Of a stretch of DNA of 50,963 nucleotides, positions 18,865-29,461 are shown piece after piece (position 1 is the stretch's first letter; each line of letters opens with the position of its first letter). Below the pieces are notes generated by a model. The model did not search any database. It saw only the letters and a list, made by a program, of their open reading frames with translations, and was not told the DNA's origin. Both the position numbers and the translations under genes were made by a program. This DNA comes from Gammaproteobacteria bacterium. Lineage in GTDB: Bacteria > Pseudomonadota > Gammaproteobacteria > Steroidobacterales > Woeseiaceae. The DNA lies in assembly GCA_029863125.1 (NCBI GenBank), contig JAOTWB010000016.1, positions 1 through 50,963 on the forward strand. Reading direction: 5' to 3'.

Positions 18865-19236
18865 CTACGCCGCAGAGCCGCCACCAATAATTCGCCCAAG
18901 CGACCGCACTGCATCTTGTATGACAAGTATACGTCCGGTTTTCTCCACAGGTACAGACAGATCGTTCATTATGTCTGACGCCTGAAACACGTCGAGACTC
19001 TCGATCGGCGCGCCTTCGTATCGGGCACAGAAATACTCGCAGGCAGCGATGACGTGCGGACAGCCCCAGGCGCGGAATCTGAGAGACTGTATGCGCCCCC
19101 TGTCCCCGAGCGCCGCAAGCCTGATACGAACGCCCTGCTCGTCGATATCCACGGCGACGCCGCCACTCAAGTCACCGGCATGAGCCGGACGGGCGAAATA
19201 GTCCCGGACCCGCGCGCTGTAAGCATCATTGCTCAC
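18865..19236 (-). CDS. Degenerate IscU/NifU-N-like protein
   Basis: This 123-residue protein aligns with the IscU scaffold along its length (YSARVRDYFARPAHAGDL, then RIQSLRFRAWGCPHVIAA, then SDIMNDLSVP and ILVIQDAVRSLG). Of the three cluster ligands of IscU only the middle one is kept (Cys59 in WGCPHV). The first (ACGD region) is replaced by a shorter acidic stretch, and the HC pair near residue 105 is replaced by GR. Two extra cysteines, 66 and 70, follow the kept one. It overlaps iscS by 4 bp. It may assist the desulfurase rather than act as a classical scaffold. Confidence 0.75.
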   Translation of the reverse strand: MSNDAYSARVRDYFARPAHAGDLSGGVAVDIDEQGVRIRLAALGDRGRIQSLRFRAWGCPHVIAACEYFCARYEGAPIESLDVFQASDIMNDLSVPVEKTGRILVIQDAVRSLGRIIGGGSAA

Positions 19237-20396
19237 GCGGCGGCCTCCGGCGCCAGATCCCGCAGGCGCGCGACGGCTTGCCGGTATCGCCGTCCGGCAA
19301 ACTCGACGTCAGCCTCGGTGGTGGGCCGACCCATGCTGAATCGCACTGCGCTTTGCGCGAGCCGGTCGCTGCGCCCCAGCGCCCGCAATACATAGGAGGG
19401 CTCCTGACTCTTGGAATTGCAGGCGGACCCCGTTGCCACGCAGATTGGCTCCAGTTCGAGCAACAGGCTCTCGCCTTCGATGCCCGATACGCTGACATTG
19501 AGGATGCCCGGGAAACCCGATTCGATATCGCCGTTGACGAGCACGCCCTCGACGTCGCGAATGGCTGCCCAAAGCGCGCGGCGCAATTTTCCGAGGTGTT
19601 CGAGGTCGGTCTCGATCCGTGATTGCGCGATCTCGGCCGCAAGACCCAGTCCTGCGATGAGATCGGCGGGCAGGGTTCCGGGCCGAATCCGCCGCTGCTG
19701 TCCGCCGCCGAACAGTATCGGATCGACCCGGCAGCCGGGACGGTTGGCGATGTACAGCGCGCCAATCCCTTTCGGACCATAGAACTTGTGGGCCGTTAAC
19801 GACAGCAGGTCGACCGGCAGAGCCTGCAGATCGATCGGGATCTTGCCAACAGCCTGCGCCGCGTCGACGTGCAGCAGCACGTCACGCTCCCGACAGATCG
19901 AACCGATGGCCTCGATGTCCTGCATGACGCCCGTTTCATTATTGACATACATGATGGAGGCAAGCTGCGTATCCTCGCGCAGCACGCTCGCGAACGCTGC
20001 CGGGTCCAGGCAACCTCCGGCATCCGGCTTGAGCCAGGTCACCTCGAAGCCCTCTTTCTCGAGCATCTGAAACACATCGGTAACCGCTTTGTGCTCGGTC
20101 AGCAGGGTCACGAGGTGTTTGCCGCGATGCGACCGGAACCTCGCCGCACCGGCCACGCCCAAGTTATCGGACTCCGTTGCTCCCGACGTCCAGATCAGGG
20201 TCCCGGGGTCGACATTCAGCAATGCCGCCAGCTGTTGCGCACCGCCTTCGATCATCGCGCGGCTGATTCGCCCCGCAGCGTGGTTCGACGACGGATTGGC
20301 GAACACGGACTCGCGGCAATCGTGCAGGCGTTCGGCGACCAGCGGGTCCAGCGGTGTTGAAGCCGCGTAGTCGAGATAAATAAAGTCGTCCACCAT
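19233..20396 (-). CDS. iscS: Cysteine desulfurase
   Basis: IscS removes sulfur from cysteine as a persulfide for Fe-S clusters and tRNA thiolation. The 387-residue PLP enzyme has the Schiff-base lysine Lys204 in SLTAHKFYGPKG and the persulfide cysteine Cys326 in ATGSACNS on a long loop (group I type). It sits between trmJ, whose stop it overlaps by 1 bp, and the iscU-like gene, which it overlaps by 4 bp. No iscR is present. Confidence 0.93.
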   Translation of the reverse strand: MVDDFIYLDYAASTPLDPLVAERLHDCRESVFANPSSNHAAGRISRAMIEGGAQQLAALLNVDPGTLIWTSGATESDNLGVAGAARFRSHRGKHLVTLLTEHKAVTDVFQMLEKEGFEVTWLKPDAGGCLDPAAFASVLREDTQLASIMYVNNETGVMQDIEAIGSICRERDVLLHVDAAQAVGKIPIDLQALPVDLLSLTAHKFYGPKGIGALYIANRPGCRVDPILFGGGQQRRIRPGTLPADLIAGLGLAAEIAQSRIETDLEHLGKLRRALWAAIRDVEGVLVNGDIESGFPGILNVSVSGIEGESLLLELEPICVATGSACNSKSQEPSYVLRALGRSDRLAQSAVRFSMGRPTTEADVEFAGRRYRQAVARLRDLAPEAAA

Positions 20397-21112
20397 CAGC
20401 CCGACTCGTCCCTGCGGTCGATAGCCGTCAGGATACCGCGCAATATATTGACCTCGTTCTTGTCGGGTCGCGCGCGAATGAACAAGCGCCTCAGGCGGCG
20501 CATGAGGTGTCGCGGGTTTTCCCTGTCCAGGAATCGAATGTCCTCGAGCACCCGTTCGAGGTGCGTGTAAAAGTGCTCCATTTCCTCGTGCGTGGCCGGA
20601 GGGGCCTCGCTTTCGAAGGCGGGACCTGCGTGCAGCATGCTCGCGACCCGCAGTTCATAGGTAAGTACCTGCACGGCCATCGCCAGGTTCAACGAGCTGA
20701 ATTCGGGATCCGTGGGAATAGTCAGCAGCGTATGGCAAAGATCGAGGTCGTCGTTGTGCAGTCCGGTCTTTTCGGGCCCGAAAACGGCTGCGACTTTGCC
20801 GTGGCTGCATTCGCTGATCATGCGCTCTGCACAATCGCGAGGCCCCATTGACGGCCAGCTGATGGTTCGTGAGCGCGCACTCGCGCCCGCAACGTACACA
20901 CAGTCGGCCAGCGCGTCGGCCAGGCTCGACACGACCATCGCGTTGTCGAGAATATCGGTCGCACCCGATGCCCGGGCCGTGGCTTCCTCGTGCGGAAAAT
21001 ATCGCGGCTCGACGAGCGCAAGATCGCTTATTCCCATGTTCTTCATGGCGCGTGCAGCGGCCCCGATGTTTCCCGGGTGCGTAGTTCCGACGAGGACAAT
21101 ACGAATCGACAT
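20396..21112 (-). CDS. trmJ: tRNA (cytidine/uridine-32-2'-O)-methyltransferase TrmJ
   Basis: This 238-residue SPOUT methyltransferase modifies the ribose of position 32 in tRNAs. It opens with RIVLVGTTHPGNIGAAARAMKNMG and has VFGPEKTGL and the knot segment LNLAMAVQVLTYEL. A C-terminal extension of about 70 residues matches TrmJ. It is divergent from suhB and leads the iscS group, as in E. coli, where trmJ precedes iscR. Confidence 0.93.
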   Translation of the reverse strand: MSIRIVLVGTTHPGNIGAAARAMKNMGISDLALVEPRYFPHEEATARASGATDILDNAMVVSSLADALADCVYVAGASARSRTISWPSMGPRDCAERMISECSHGKVAAVFGPEKTGLHNDDLDLCHTLLTIPTDPEFSSLNLAMAVQVLTYELRVASMLHAGPAFESEAPPATHEEMEHFYTHLERVLEDIRFLDRENPRHLMRRLRRLFIRARPDKNEVNILRGILTAIDRRDESG

Positions 21113-21239
21113 AAGCGGTGTTCTGGACGACAGGTCATCAAAAGTCCGCTATTCTAGCGCCCCGGCGCCCCGCCCCGACAGTCCTGGCCGTCAGCGGCGG
21201 CGGATCTGCCCAGTTCTTTGGCATCGATGGAATCGTTTC

Positions 21240-22049
21240 ATGCACGCACTACTCAACGTGGCGGTAATGGCGGCGCGGCGCGCCGGCGGCACACTGATCA
21301 GAAACCTGGTAAAGCTCGAAAAGCTGAAGGTTGAACAAAAAGGCCGCAACGAGTACGTCAGTGAAGCGGATCGCGCGGCAGAGCGCGCGGTCATCAATGT
21401 CATCCAGAAGCACTACCCCGATCACGCCATACTTGCCGAAGAATCCGGCGCACACGGCGACAAGGACGCCGGCACGGTATGGATAATCGATCCGCTCGAC
21501 GGCACGACCAACTACCTGCACGGATTCCCGGTATTTGCAGTATCGATCGGTGTGCAGGTCAATGGCCGCATGGAGCACGGGGTCGTTTACGATCCTATGC
21601 GACAGGAATTGTTCACGGCCACGCGCGGTGACGGCGCACAGCTCGACGACCACAAGATACGCGTTAGCGGCCAAAAGGACCTGCAGCGCGCGCTGGTCGG
21701 CACGGGCTTTCCCTACCGCCAGGCCGATAGCGAGCTGGACCCCTACCTCGGCATGCTGGGCAAGGTCGTGAGGAACACGTCCGGCGTACGACGGCCCGGC
21801 GCCGCGGCGCTGGACCTCTGCTATGTCGCGGCAGGGCGACTCGATGCTTTTTGGGAAACGGGACTCTCACCCTGGGACATGGCGGCGGGCGCGCTGATCA
21901 TCCGGGAAGCCGGTGGTATCGTGAGTGGGCTGGACGGCGGCGAGAATTATCTCGATACGGGGCACATACTCTGCGGCACCCCGAGGATCTACCGCGAACT
22001 CGCCCGGCTGTGCGCCAGCGACATCAAAGCCATTCTGCAGAAGACTTAA
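21240..22049 (+). CDS. suhB: Inositol-1-monophosphatase family protein SuhB
   Basis: The 269-residue protein has the lithium-sensitive phosphatase signature: AEESG at 66-70, DPLDGTTN at 84-91 and WDMAAGALIIREAGG near the C-terminus. In E. coli SuhB also joins the rRNA antitermination complex. The ATG at 21240 gives the family N-terminus (MHALLNVAVMAARRAGG); the frame is open upstream but not conserved. It is divergent from trmJ across a 127-bp gap where two opposing -10-like boxes overlap (TATTCTA around 21151). Confidence 0.94.
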   Translation: MHALLNVAVMAARRAGGTLIRNLVKLEKLKVEQKGRNEYVSEADRAAERAVINVIQKHYPDHAILAEESGAHGDKDAGTVWIIDPLDGTTNYLHGFPVFAVSIGVQVNGRMEHGVVYDPMRQELFTATRGDGAQLDDHKIRVSGQKDLQRALVGTGFPYRQADSELDPYLGMLGKVVRNTSGVRRPGAAALDLCYVAAGRLDAFWETGLSPWDMAAGALIIREAGGIVSGLDGGENYLDTGHILCGTPRIYRELARLCASDIKAILQKT

Positions 22050-22388
22050 ACCACCACCAAACTACCGTATCCAGTGGGCTCCGTTTGGGGAGCTCCTCTC
22101 GCTTAACCTCGCTCGGCGTCCTTGCCTCGCTCGCATCGAGCTTCGCTTGCTTTGGCATCCATGTGTCGCCGCGCTCCCGTCAAGCGGGACCGAGGTTCGC
22201 ACGACGCTTGAGGAGTTCCCCAAACGGAGCCCACAAATTACCCCTCGTCTGCGGGCCCGATCCGCGCGTTATACAGCGGCGGTGAGTGCCGGGGTGTCTC
22301 ACAAAGCGAGTTTGTGAAACAGCTGTCCGAGCGACTGAGATTCCCCGGCGATCGACGCCGCTGTTATTTGGGTGGTGGGTGGTGGGGT
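22050..22388. repeat. Structured intergenic repeat element, copy 1
   Basis: This 339-bp gap between convergent suhB and secF holds no credible gene. It carries a 25-bp inverted repeat with one mismatch (22074-22098 and 22210-22234), and a second long hairpin (22274-22281 with 22356-22363, enclosing GCCGGGG/CCCCGGC and CACAAA/TTTGTG stems). Flanks are CCACCACC... on the left and GGTGGTGGGTGGTGG on the right. Its right half (22274-22385) resembles 35868-35992 in another convergent gap. Confidence 0.7.
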
Positions 22389-23330
22389 CTAGGGAAGATC
22401 GTCGATGAGAGACGGATCCTTGATCGGCTCGATCAGATCCTGCGCATTGACGTCCAGCGCCAGCGCCGTCGCGCTCGCCGTGTAAATCGACGAGTATGTA
22501 CCGATGATGATGCCCACGATCAGGGCAATCGAGAAAGGCGCTATCGACTCGCCGCCCAGAGTCAGCAGAGCGACCAGCACGAGCAAGGTCGTGAGACCCG
22601 TAATCAGGGTGCGCGCGAGCATTTCATTGATCGAGATGTTCATCGCCAGCTCTGCCGACACGCCGCGCAATGCGAAAAAGTTCTCGCGAATCCGGTCGAA
22701 CGCCACGACCGTGTCATTCAGCGAGTAACCGATGACAGCGAGCACGGCCGCCACGACAGTCAGGTCGAAGGGCAGGGCAAAGACCGAGAAGAAACCGACG
22801 GTAACGATCGCATCGTGCGCGAGCGCGGCCACGGCGCCCGCCGAGAATTTCCACTGGAAGCGAATCATGACGTACACAAAAATCATGAGCAGGGCGATGA
22901 CCATTGCCAACGCACCGCGTTCCGCGAGTTCGCTGCCCACCTGGGCGCTGACAAACTCGACGCGGCGCAAATCGATCGATTCGCCGTTAGCCTGTAGCGT
23001 TTGCTGCAGCTTCTCGCGAACTTCGCTGGCCTCGTTGCCCGGCTGCGGCGGCAGGCGAACGAGCACGTCGGTGTCCCTGCCAAATCGCTGCACCTGTGCA
23101 TCCGGAAAACCCGCCACGGCCAGGTTGCTGCGAATCTCGTCGAGGTTCGCGGCCTGCGGATAGCCCACTTCCAGCAGGACACCGCCCGTGAAATCGATGC
23201 CGAATTCCAGGCCACGTGTTGCAAGTGATACCAGGGAAACCACTACCAGCGCCGCGGAAATCGAAAGGGCGATCTTGCGGCGTGTCGAGCCCAGGAAATC
23301 GATATTGGTTCTTTCTTTGATCAGTTTCAT
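22389..23330 (-). CDS. secF: Protein translocase subunit SecF
   Basis: SecF with SecD uses proton-motive force to help pull proteins across the inner membrane. The 313-residue protein has a first transmembrane helix, the FGIDFTGGVLLEV motif, a small periplasmic domain, and five more helices with NDTVVAFDRIREN and the conserved TLLVLVALLTLGG. It follows secD by 12 bp. Confidence 0.96.
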   Translation of the reverse strand: MKLIKERTNIDFLGSTRRKIALSISAALVVVSLVSLATRGLEFGIDFTGGVLLEVGYPQAANLDEIRSNLAVAGFPDAQVQRFGRDTDVLVRLPPQPGNEASEVREKLQQTLQANGESIDLRRVEFVSAQVGSELAERGALAMVIALLMIFVYVMIRFQWKFSAGAVAALAHDAIVTVGFFSVFALPFDLTVVAAVLAVIGYSLNDTVVAFDRIRENFFALRGVSAELAMNISINEMLARTLITGLTTLLVLVALLTLGGESIAPFSIALIVGIIIGTYSSIYTASATALALDVNAQDLIEPIKDPSLIDDLP

Positions 23331-23342
23331 GGTCGCGATGTC

Positions 23343-25154
23343 CTAGACCGGTATTGACTCAAGCTTGCGCCCGCCGAAAATGAGATTGACGATGGAACGC
23401 GTCCCTACGATGGCCGTAAACATAGATGTGATGATGCCCAGCATCAGTGTGATTGCGAAACCCTTGATCGGCCCGGTACCGACGCCGAACAGAACGATGG
23501 CGGCGATTAACGTCGTAACGTTGGCATCCGTAATCGACGACAGCGCTTTTTCGTAGCCGGAATGGATTGCATTTTGCGGCGACGAGCCGGCTGTAACTTC
23601 TTCACGTATACGCTCGAATATGAGCACGTTTGCGTCAACGGCCATACCGACCGTCAGCACTATGCCGGCGATTCCCGGCAAAGTCAGGGACGCCTGCAGG
23701 AACGAGAGCATTGCGACGATGAAAATGAGGTTCGAGAAGAGTGCGACGTTGGCGATGAGCCCGAACGCCTTGTAGTAGATCGCCATGAATATGATCACGG
23801 CGAGGAAGCCGATCTGGATGGCATTGAAACCGCGATCGATATTGTCCTGACCGAGGCTCGGTCCAATCGTGCGCTCATCGATCTTGTACACTGGCGCTGC
23901 CAGCGCGCCGGCCCGCAACAGCAGCGCGAGATCGCGTGCCTCCATCGGAGTCAGCCCCGTAATCTGGAAGCTGTTCTTGAATACACCGCGAATCGTCGCG
24001 GTATTGATCACTTCCTCGATCTTGACCGTGCGCTGTTCCTCGACGCCGTTGCGCACAATCGTCTCTCGGCGGGTTTCGATGAACACCGAGGACATGGGCT
24101 TGTTCAGGTTGTTCATCGTCGTCTGCAGCATGCGCTCGCCGCCCGCAGAATCGAGTGTGATGAATACGGCCGGCTGACCTTCGCTAAATCCCGCTTTCGC
24201 GTCGATGATCTGGTCGCCTGAAGCAATTACCTGGCGCTTCAGTACCTGGGCTTCCTCGGTACCGCGTCCCGGGTACCGTCGTGATCCTGGCTCGTCACCG
24301 CTTTGGTCGACGAGGCGAAACTCCAGCGTAGCCGTCGCCGTCAGAATCTTGTTGAGCTGGTTGGGATCCTGCACCCCCGGCAGCTGCACGACGATTCGGT
24401 CAACGCCCTGTCGTTGCACGAGCGGCTCGGCAACGCCAAGTTGGTTGACACGATTTCGCAGCGTCGTCAGGTTTTGCTCGATGGCGAAATCCTGCCGTTC
24501 CTTGATCTGCGTCTCCGTCATGCGAACCGTCAGGGACTTGCCGTCATCCCCATCGAGAACCAGGACATCCGGATCCGCGCGCTCGATAATCGCGCGCACC
24601 GCCTCAACGTCTTCGGTGCCGGTGAGACGAATCGTGATGACTCCGTCATCGAGGTCAACGCGGTGACGGATCTTCGCTTCGCGAAGGCGTTCGTCGAAGT
24701 CCTGCTCGTACAGCGTCATCCGGCTTTCGATGGCGGTGTCCATATCGACTTCGAGCAACACATATACGCCGCCGCGCAGATCGAGACCGAGACTCATGGG
24801 GTTGAGACCCAGGTCGCGGACCCACGTTGGCAGCTTGGGCGTCAGCGTTGTCGCCACGTTGGCCTGGCGTGAATACTGACTGCGCAGGCGCTCGCCCGCT
24901 GTCTCCTGGTCTTCGACCGATTCAAAGCGAATTACCGCCCGACCGTCGTGCAGATACGATGCCTCCGGTGTGACGCCGGCGCTTTCGACGACGCGCACGA
25001 ACTCTTCAAGCTTCAGCTCGTCGTATGCCCCGCCGTCACTATCCGCAATCTGCACCGCTTCGACGCTGCCGTAGATGTTCGGCACAGCGAGCAGACAGGC
25101 CGACAGGAAAATGACCAGAACCAGTACGTTCAGCCACCAGGGGTATTTGTTCAT
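23343..25154 (-). CDS. secD: Protein translocase subunit SecD
   Basis: The 603-residue protein has one N-terminal helix, the signature LGLDLRGGVYVLLEVD, a large periplasmic P1 domain with VNQLGVAEPLVQRQG, and five C-terminal helices with MAVDANVLIFERIREE. The length fits proteobacterial SecD. Its order with yajC and secF is the standard operon. Confidence 0.97.
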   Translation of the reverse strand: MNKYPWWLNVLVLVIFLSACLLAVPNIYGSVEAVQIADSDGGAYDELKLEEFVRVVESAGVTPEASYLHDGRAVIRFESVEDQETAGERLRSQYSRQANVATTLTPKLPTWVRDLGLNPMSLGLDLRGGVYVLLEVDMDTAIESRMTLYEQDFDERLREAKIRHRVDLDDGVITIRLTGTEDVEAVRAIIERADPDVLVLDGDDGKSLTVRMTETQIKERQDFAIEQNLTTLRNRVNQLGVAEPLVQRQGVDRIVVQLPGVQDPNQLNKILTATATLEFRLVDQSGDEPGSRRYPGRGTEEAQVLKRQVIASGDQIIDAKAGFSEGQPAVFITLDSAGGERMLQTTMNNLNKPMSSVFIETRRETIVRNGVEEQRTVKIEEVINTATIRGVFKNSFQITGLTPMEARDLALLLRAGALAAPVYKIDERTIGPSLGQDNIDRGFNAIQIGFLAVIIFMAIYYKAFGLIANVALFSNLIFIVAMLSFLQASLTLPGIAGIVLTVGMAVDANVLIFERIREEVTAGSSPQNAIHSGYEKALSSITDANVTTLIAAIVLFGVGTGPIKGFAITLMLGIITSMFTAIVGTRSIVNLIFGGRKLESIPV

Positions 25155-25174
25155 CGTCGTTCGCCGTTGCCGGA

Positions 25175-25498
25175 TCAGGCTTCGTCGTAGGTACCTTTCG
25201 GCACAACCATCGATACGCTGTTCTTCTGGATCTTTATTTCCGTGCTGTCGCTGATCTTGACAACGGCGTAGTGCTCGCTGACGCCGGTGATCTTGCCGAG
25301 GATGCCTCCCGCGGTAAGCACTTCATCACCGACCGAGAGCCCCGCTACGAGCTCTGCATGTGCTTTCTGCTTTTTCTGTTGCGGCCGAATCAGCAGGAAA
25401 TAAAATGCGGCGAACATCACCACCATCATGATGATAAAACTGGTCGAGCTGCCCTGCTGTGCGCCCTGTGCGTAAGCATTCTGAATGAAGAAATCCAT
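25175..25498 (-). CDS. yajC: Sec translocon accessory subunit YajC
   Basis: The 107-residue small membrane protein has one transmembrane helix (FIIMMVVMFAAFYFLLIRPQ) followed by the conserved KKQKAHAELVAGLSVGDEVLTAGGILGKI and a short beta domain. It lies 20 bp before secD. The 133-bp gap to tgt (25499-25631) shows no gene; it holds one small GC hairpin and a CATAAT-like box on the minus strand. Confidence 0.95.
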   Translation of the reverse strand: MDFFIQNAYAQGAQQGSSTSFIIMMVVMFAAFYFLLIRPQQKKQKAHAELVAGLSVGDEVLTAGGILGKITGVSEHYAVVKISDSTEIKIQKNSVSMVVPKGTYDEA

Positions 25499-25631
25499 TA
25501 CATATCCAAAGAATTGTTGTCGACGTTTGAGAGGTGTCGGGGGACTGCCCCGAAATCAAGCGCGGTATTATGGCATAAGCCGATAACGTGGGGGCGACTT
25601 CAGAAATCCCAAGCCGGCTCGTCTCTGCCGT

Positions 25632-27766
<2,135 letters not shown>

Positions 27767-27798
27767 GGGCGCGCATGGTAGCAAAGCCATGCGCGCCC
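27767..27798 (-). promoter_or_regulatory. Perfect 12-bp hairpin immediately upstream of queA
   Basis: GGGCGCGCATGG (27767-27778) pairs exactly with CCATGCGCGCCC (27787-27798) around an 8-nt loop. On the minus strand it ends one base before the queA ATG and covers any ribosome-binding site and the alternative start at 27790. There is no T-run, so it looks more like a translational or processing element than a terminator. Confidence 0.55.
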
Positions 27799-27838
27799 CG
27801 GTGGTTTCTGACCGGTGCCCCGACCGTGCCGTGGCGTC

Positions 27839-28861
27839 TCAGGTCCGCGTCGTTGGTGCCGGCGGCTCAGGGACATGTCGATGGCCCGAGGCTTTCGCCG
27901 GGCGCATGTCGGCTTCATGCCCATCGAACAGCGCACCGCGTTGATCTACCGGTATCTCGATATCGAGGGTGCGTTTCTTCTTGTCGCGCATGATCCCGAG
28001 CTTCAGTTTTTCGCCGCTCTGATAGGAACTCAATATGCGCATGGCATGACGTGCGTCTTTGGGCTCCCGGCCGTCTATGCTCTGGATTACGTCGCCTTCC
28101 TGCAGCCCGAACGCATCGGATTTCGGGGCGCGCACAACCAGCAGTCCGCTGGCCGTGCCGAAATACCTGCCGAGACCTTCGTTGAGCTCGACCAGCTCCA
28201 GATCACCGAGGCCCGTGCCAGTCCAGGGAAAACCAAACTCCATGCTGAACCTCTCCATTAACCCTGGCGCAGCCGGCGCGTGCGGCACGTTGAAATGCGA
28301 ACCTCCGTCTCCCTGCCAGACAAACATGTGTCTGTCGACGGCGCGCGGTTCCACTTCGACCGATCCGACCTTGCCGTCGCGAAGATACTCGACTTTCAGT
28401 ACATCACCGGCTTCCACACCAACCATGAAATCGAGCAGTCGCCTGTTGGCCACGTCGGCGCTCTCTGCGCTCAGCGATTCACCGTTTATTGCCGTGATCA
28501 CGTCGCCGGCCCGAAGACCCGCATCGCTGGCGGCACTGCCGGGCGTCACGCCCACTACGGCCACGCCCTCCACGGGGCCCTGTCCCCGCTCACCGTCAAT
28601 CGCGACGCCGAGACGCGGTTTGTCGGATAACTCGAAGCGCCTTTCGATATCGGCCATGCGCGGCAGGCGTTTGCCCGTTATTTCGGCGATCTGGCGAGCC
28701 GCTTCAGCCAATCGCTGCTCGGCCTCCAACAGCTTTTGATCCATCTCTGCTTCCCTGGCCTCGGCCTCGCGCAGACCTTCTTTGTCGTCACTTTGCGCAA
28801 GAGCAGCACTCGCAAGCAGCAAGGCCGCCACGACCGGTAAAACTACTTTCAACATCTTCAT
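27839..28861 (-). CDS. Exported protein with two PDZ domains, no protease domain
   Basis: The 340-residue protein has a signal peptide (about 1-22, ending ALAQS), a charged coiled-coil segment (about 25-65, rich in EAEMDQKLLEAEQRL) and a PDZ domain (about 75-170; GVTPGSAASDAGLRAGDVITAING). A middle linker rich in Phe/Pro/His follows, then a second PDZ domain (about 220-315; SDAFGLQEGDVIQSIDG). No serine-protease triad (HtrA/DegP) is present. It lies 17 bp after a putative anti-sigma factor and probably belongs to the same envelope-stress unit. Confidence 0.82.
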   Translation of the reverse strand: MKMLKVVLPVVAALLLASAALAQSDDKEGLREAEAREAEMDQKLLEAEQRLAEAARQIAEITGKRLPRMADIERRFELSDKPRLGVAIDGERGQGPVEGVAVVGVTPGSAASDAGLRAGDVITAINGESLSAESADVANRRLLDFMVGVEAGDVLKVEYLRDGKVGSVEVEPRAVDRHMFVWQGDGGSHFNVPHAPAAPGLMERFSMEFGFPWTGTGLGDLELVELNEGLGRYFGTASGLLVVRAPKSDAFGLQEGDVIQSIDGREPKDARHAMRILSSYQSGEKLKLGIMRDKKKRTLDIEIPVDQRGALFDGHEADMRPAKASGHRHVPEPPAPTTRT

Positions 28862-28878
28862 CTTTCCTATCTCCTAAA

Positions 28879-29460
28879 TTAGAAAGCTGCTCGTTGCGCC
28901 TGCGCATAACGCAACTGCAGCAGCGAATTCATCAACCTGACGCGTTCGCGCCAGAAAAGCTCCCTGTCGTCGGACGTCATCCGCACATCAGGGTTATTCA
29001 ACTGGTAATCGATAGCCGCGATGCGGTCCTCCAGGTCGGAGATCGTCGCAACCGTGCTGGCCCGCATGACACGGGGTTCGTCGGGTAGCGAGCGCAGGTC
29101 GCTTTCGAGCTGCCGCGATTGCACCATGAGCGTTTGCAGGGTCGACAGCTCCGCCGTATTCGTCGGCAGGTTCGAAGGCACGACCGGGAATGTCTCGGTC
29201 GGCGGATTAACCACGCCCGGAAGCATCAGCGCGGCCAGCAGCGCAGCGGCCAGAGCACCGGTGCCCGTCAACCAGATCGCGCGCCTGCGCACCGGCGATT
29301 TCTGCAGCAACCCCTCGGCCTCGCCCTGCTCACGAATCCGGTTCCAGACGGAACGCGGCGGCATCGTGTCCGAAAGCCCCCGGAGGCCCCGCCGCAGTGC
29401 ATCATGTTCGTTGGCCGTCAAAGCACAGATCATCTCTTCTTCCTTATGCTCGCCGCTCAT
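28879..29460 (-). CDS. Putative anti-sigma factor with one transmembrane helix
   Basis: The 193-residue protein has a cytoplasmic part (about 1-60, with PRSVWNRIREQGEAEGLL), a single transmembrane helix (about 63-84; IWLTGTGALAAALLAALMLPG), and an extracytoplasmic helical tail. I recognise no zinc-type anti-sigma HxxxCxxC motif. The assignment rests on topology and position: it starts 1 bp after the ECF sigma gene and precedes the PDZ protein. It could equally be an unrelated envelope protein. Confidence 0.6.
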   Translation of the reverse strand: MSGEHKEEEMICALTANEHDALRRGLRGLSDTMPPRSVWNRIREQGEAEGLLQKSPVRRRAIWLTGTGALAAALLAALMLPGVVNPPTETFPVVPSNLPTNTAELSTLQTLMVQSRQLESDLRSLPDEPRVMRASTVATISDLEDRIAAIDYQLNNPDVRMTSDDRELFWRERVRLMNSLLQLRYAQAQRAAF

Positions 29461-29461
29461 C

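Noticed and set aside
22050..22388. The suhB-secF gap as a coding gene or CRISPR array
   Set aside because: Frames are short and without ribosome sites. The repeats are inverted rather than regularly spaced direct repeats, and no cas gene is present.
27767..27798. The queA hairpin as a preQ1 riboswitch
   Set aside because: preQ1 aptamers are pseudoknots with an A-rich tail and a small GC stem. This is a simple perfect stem with no such tail.
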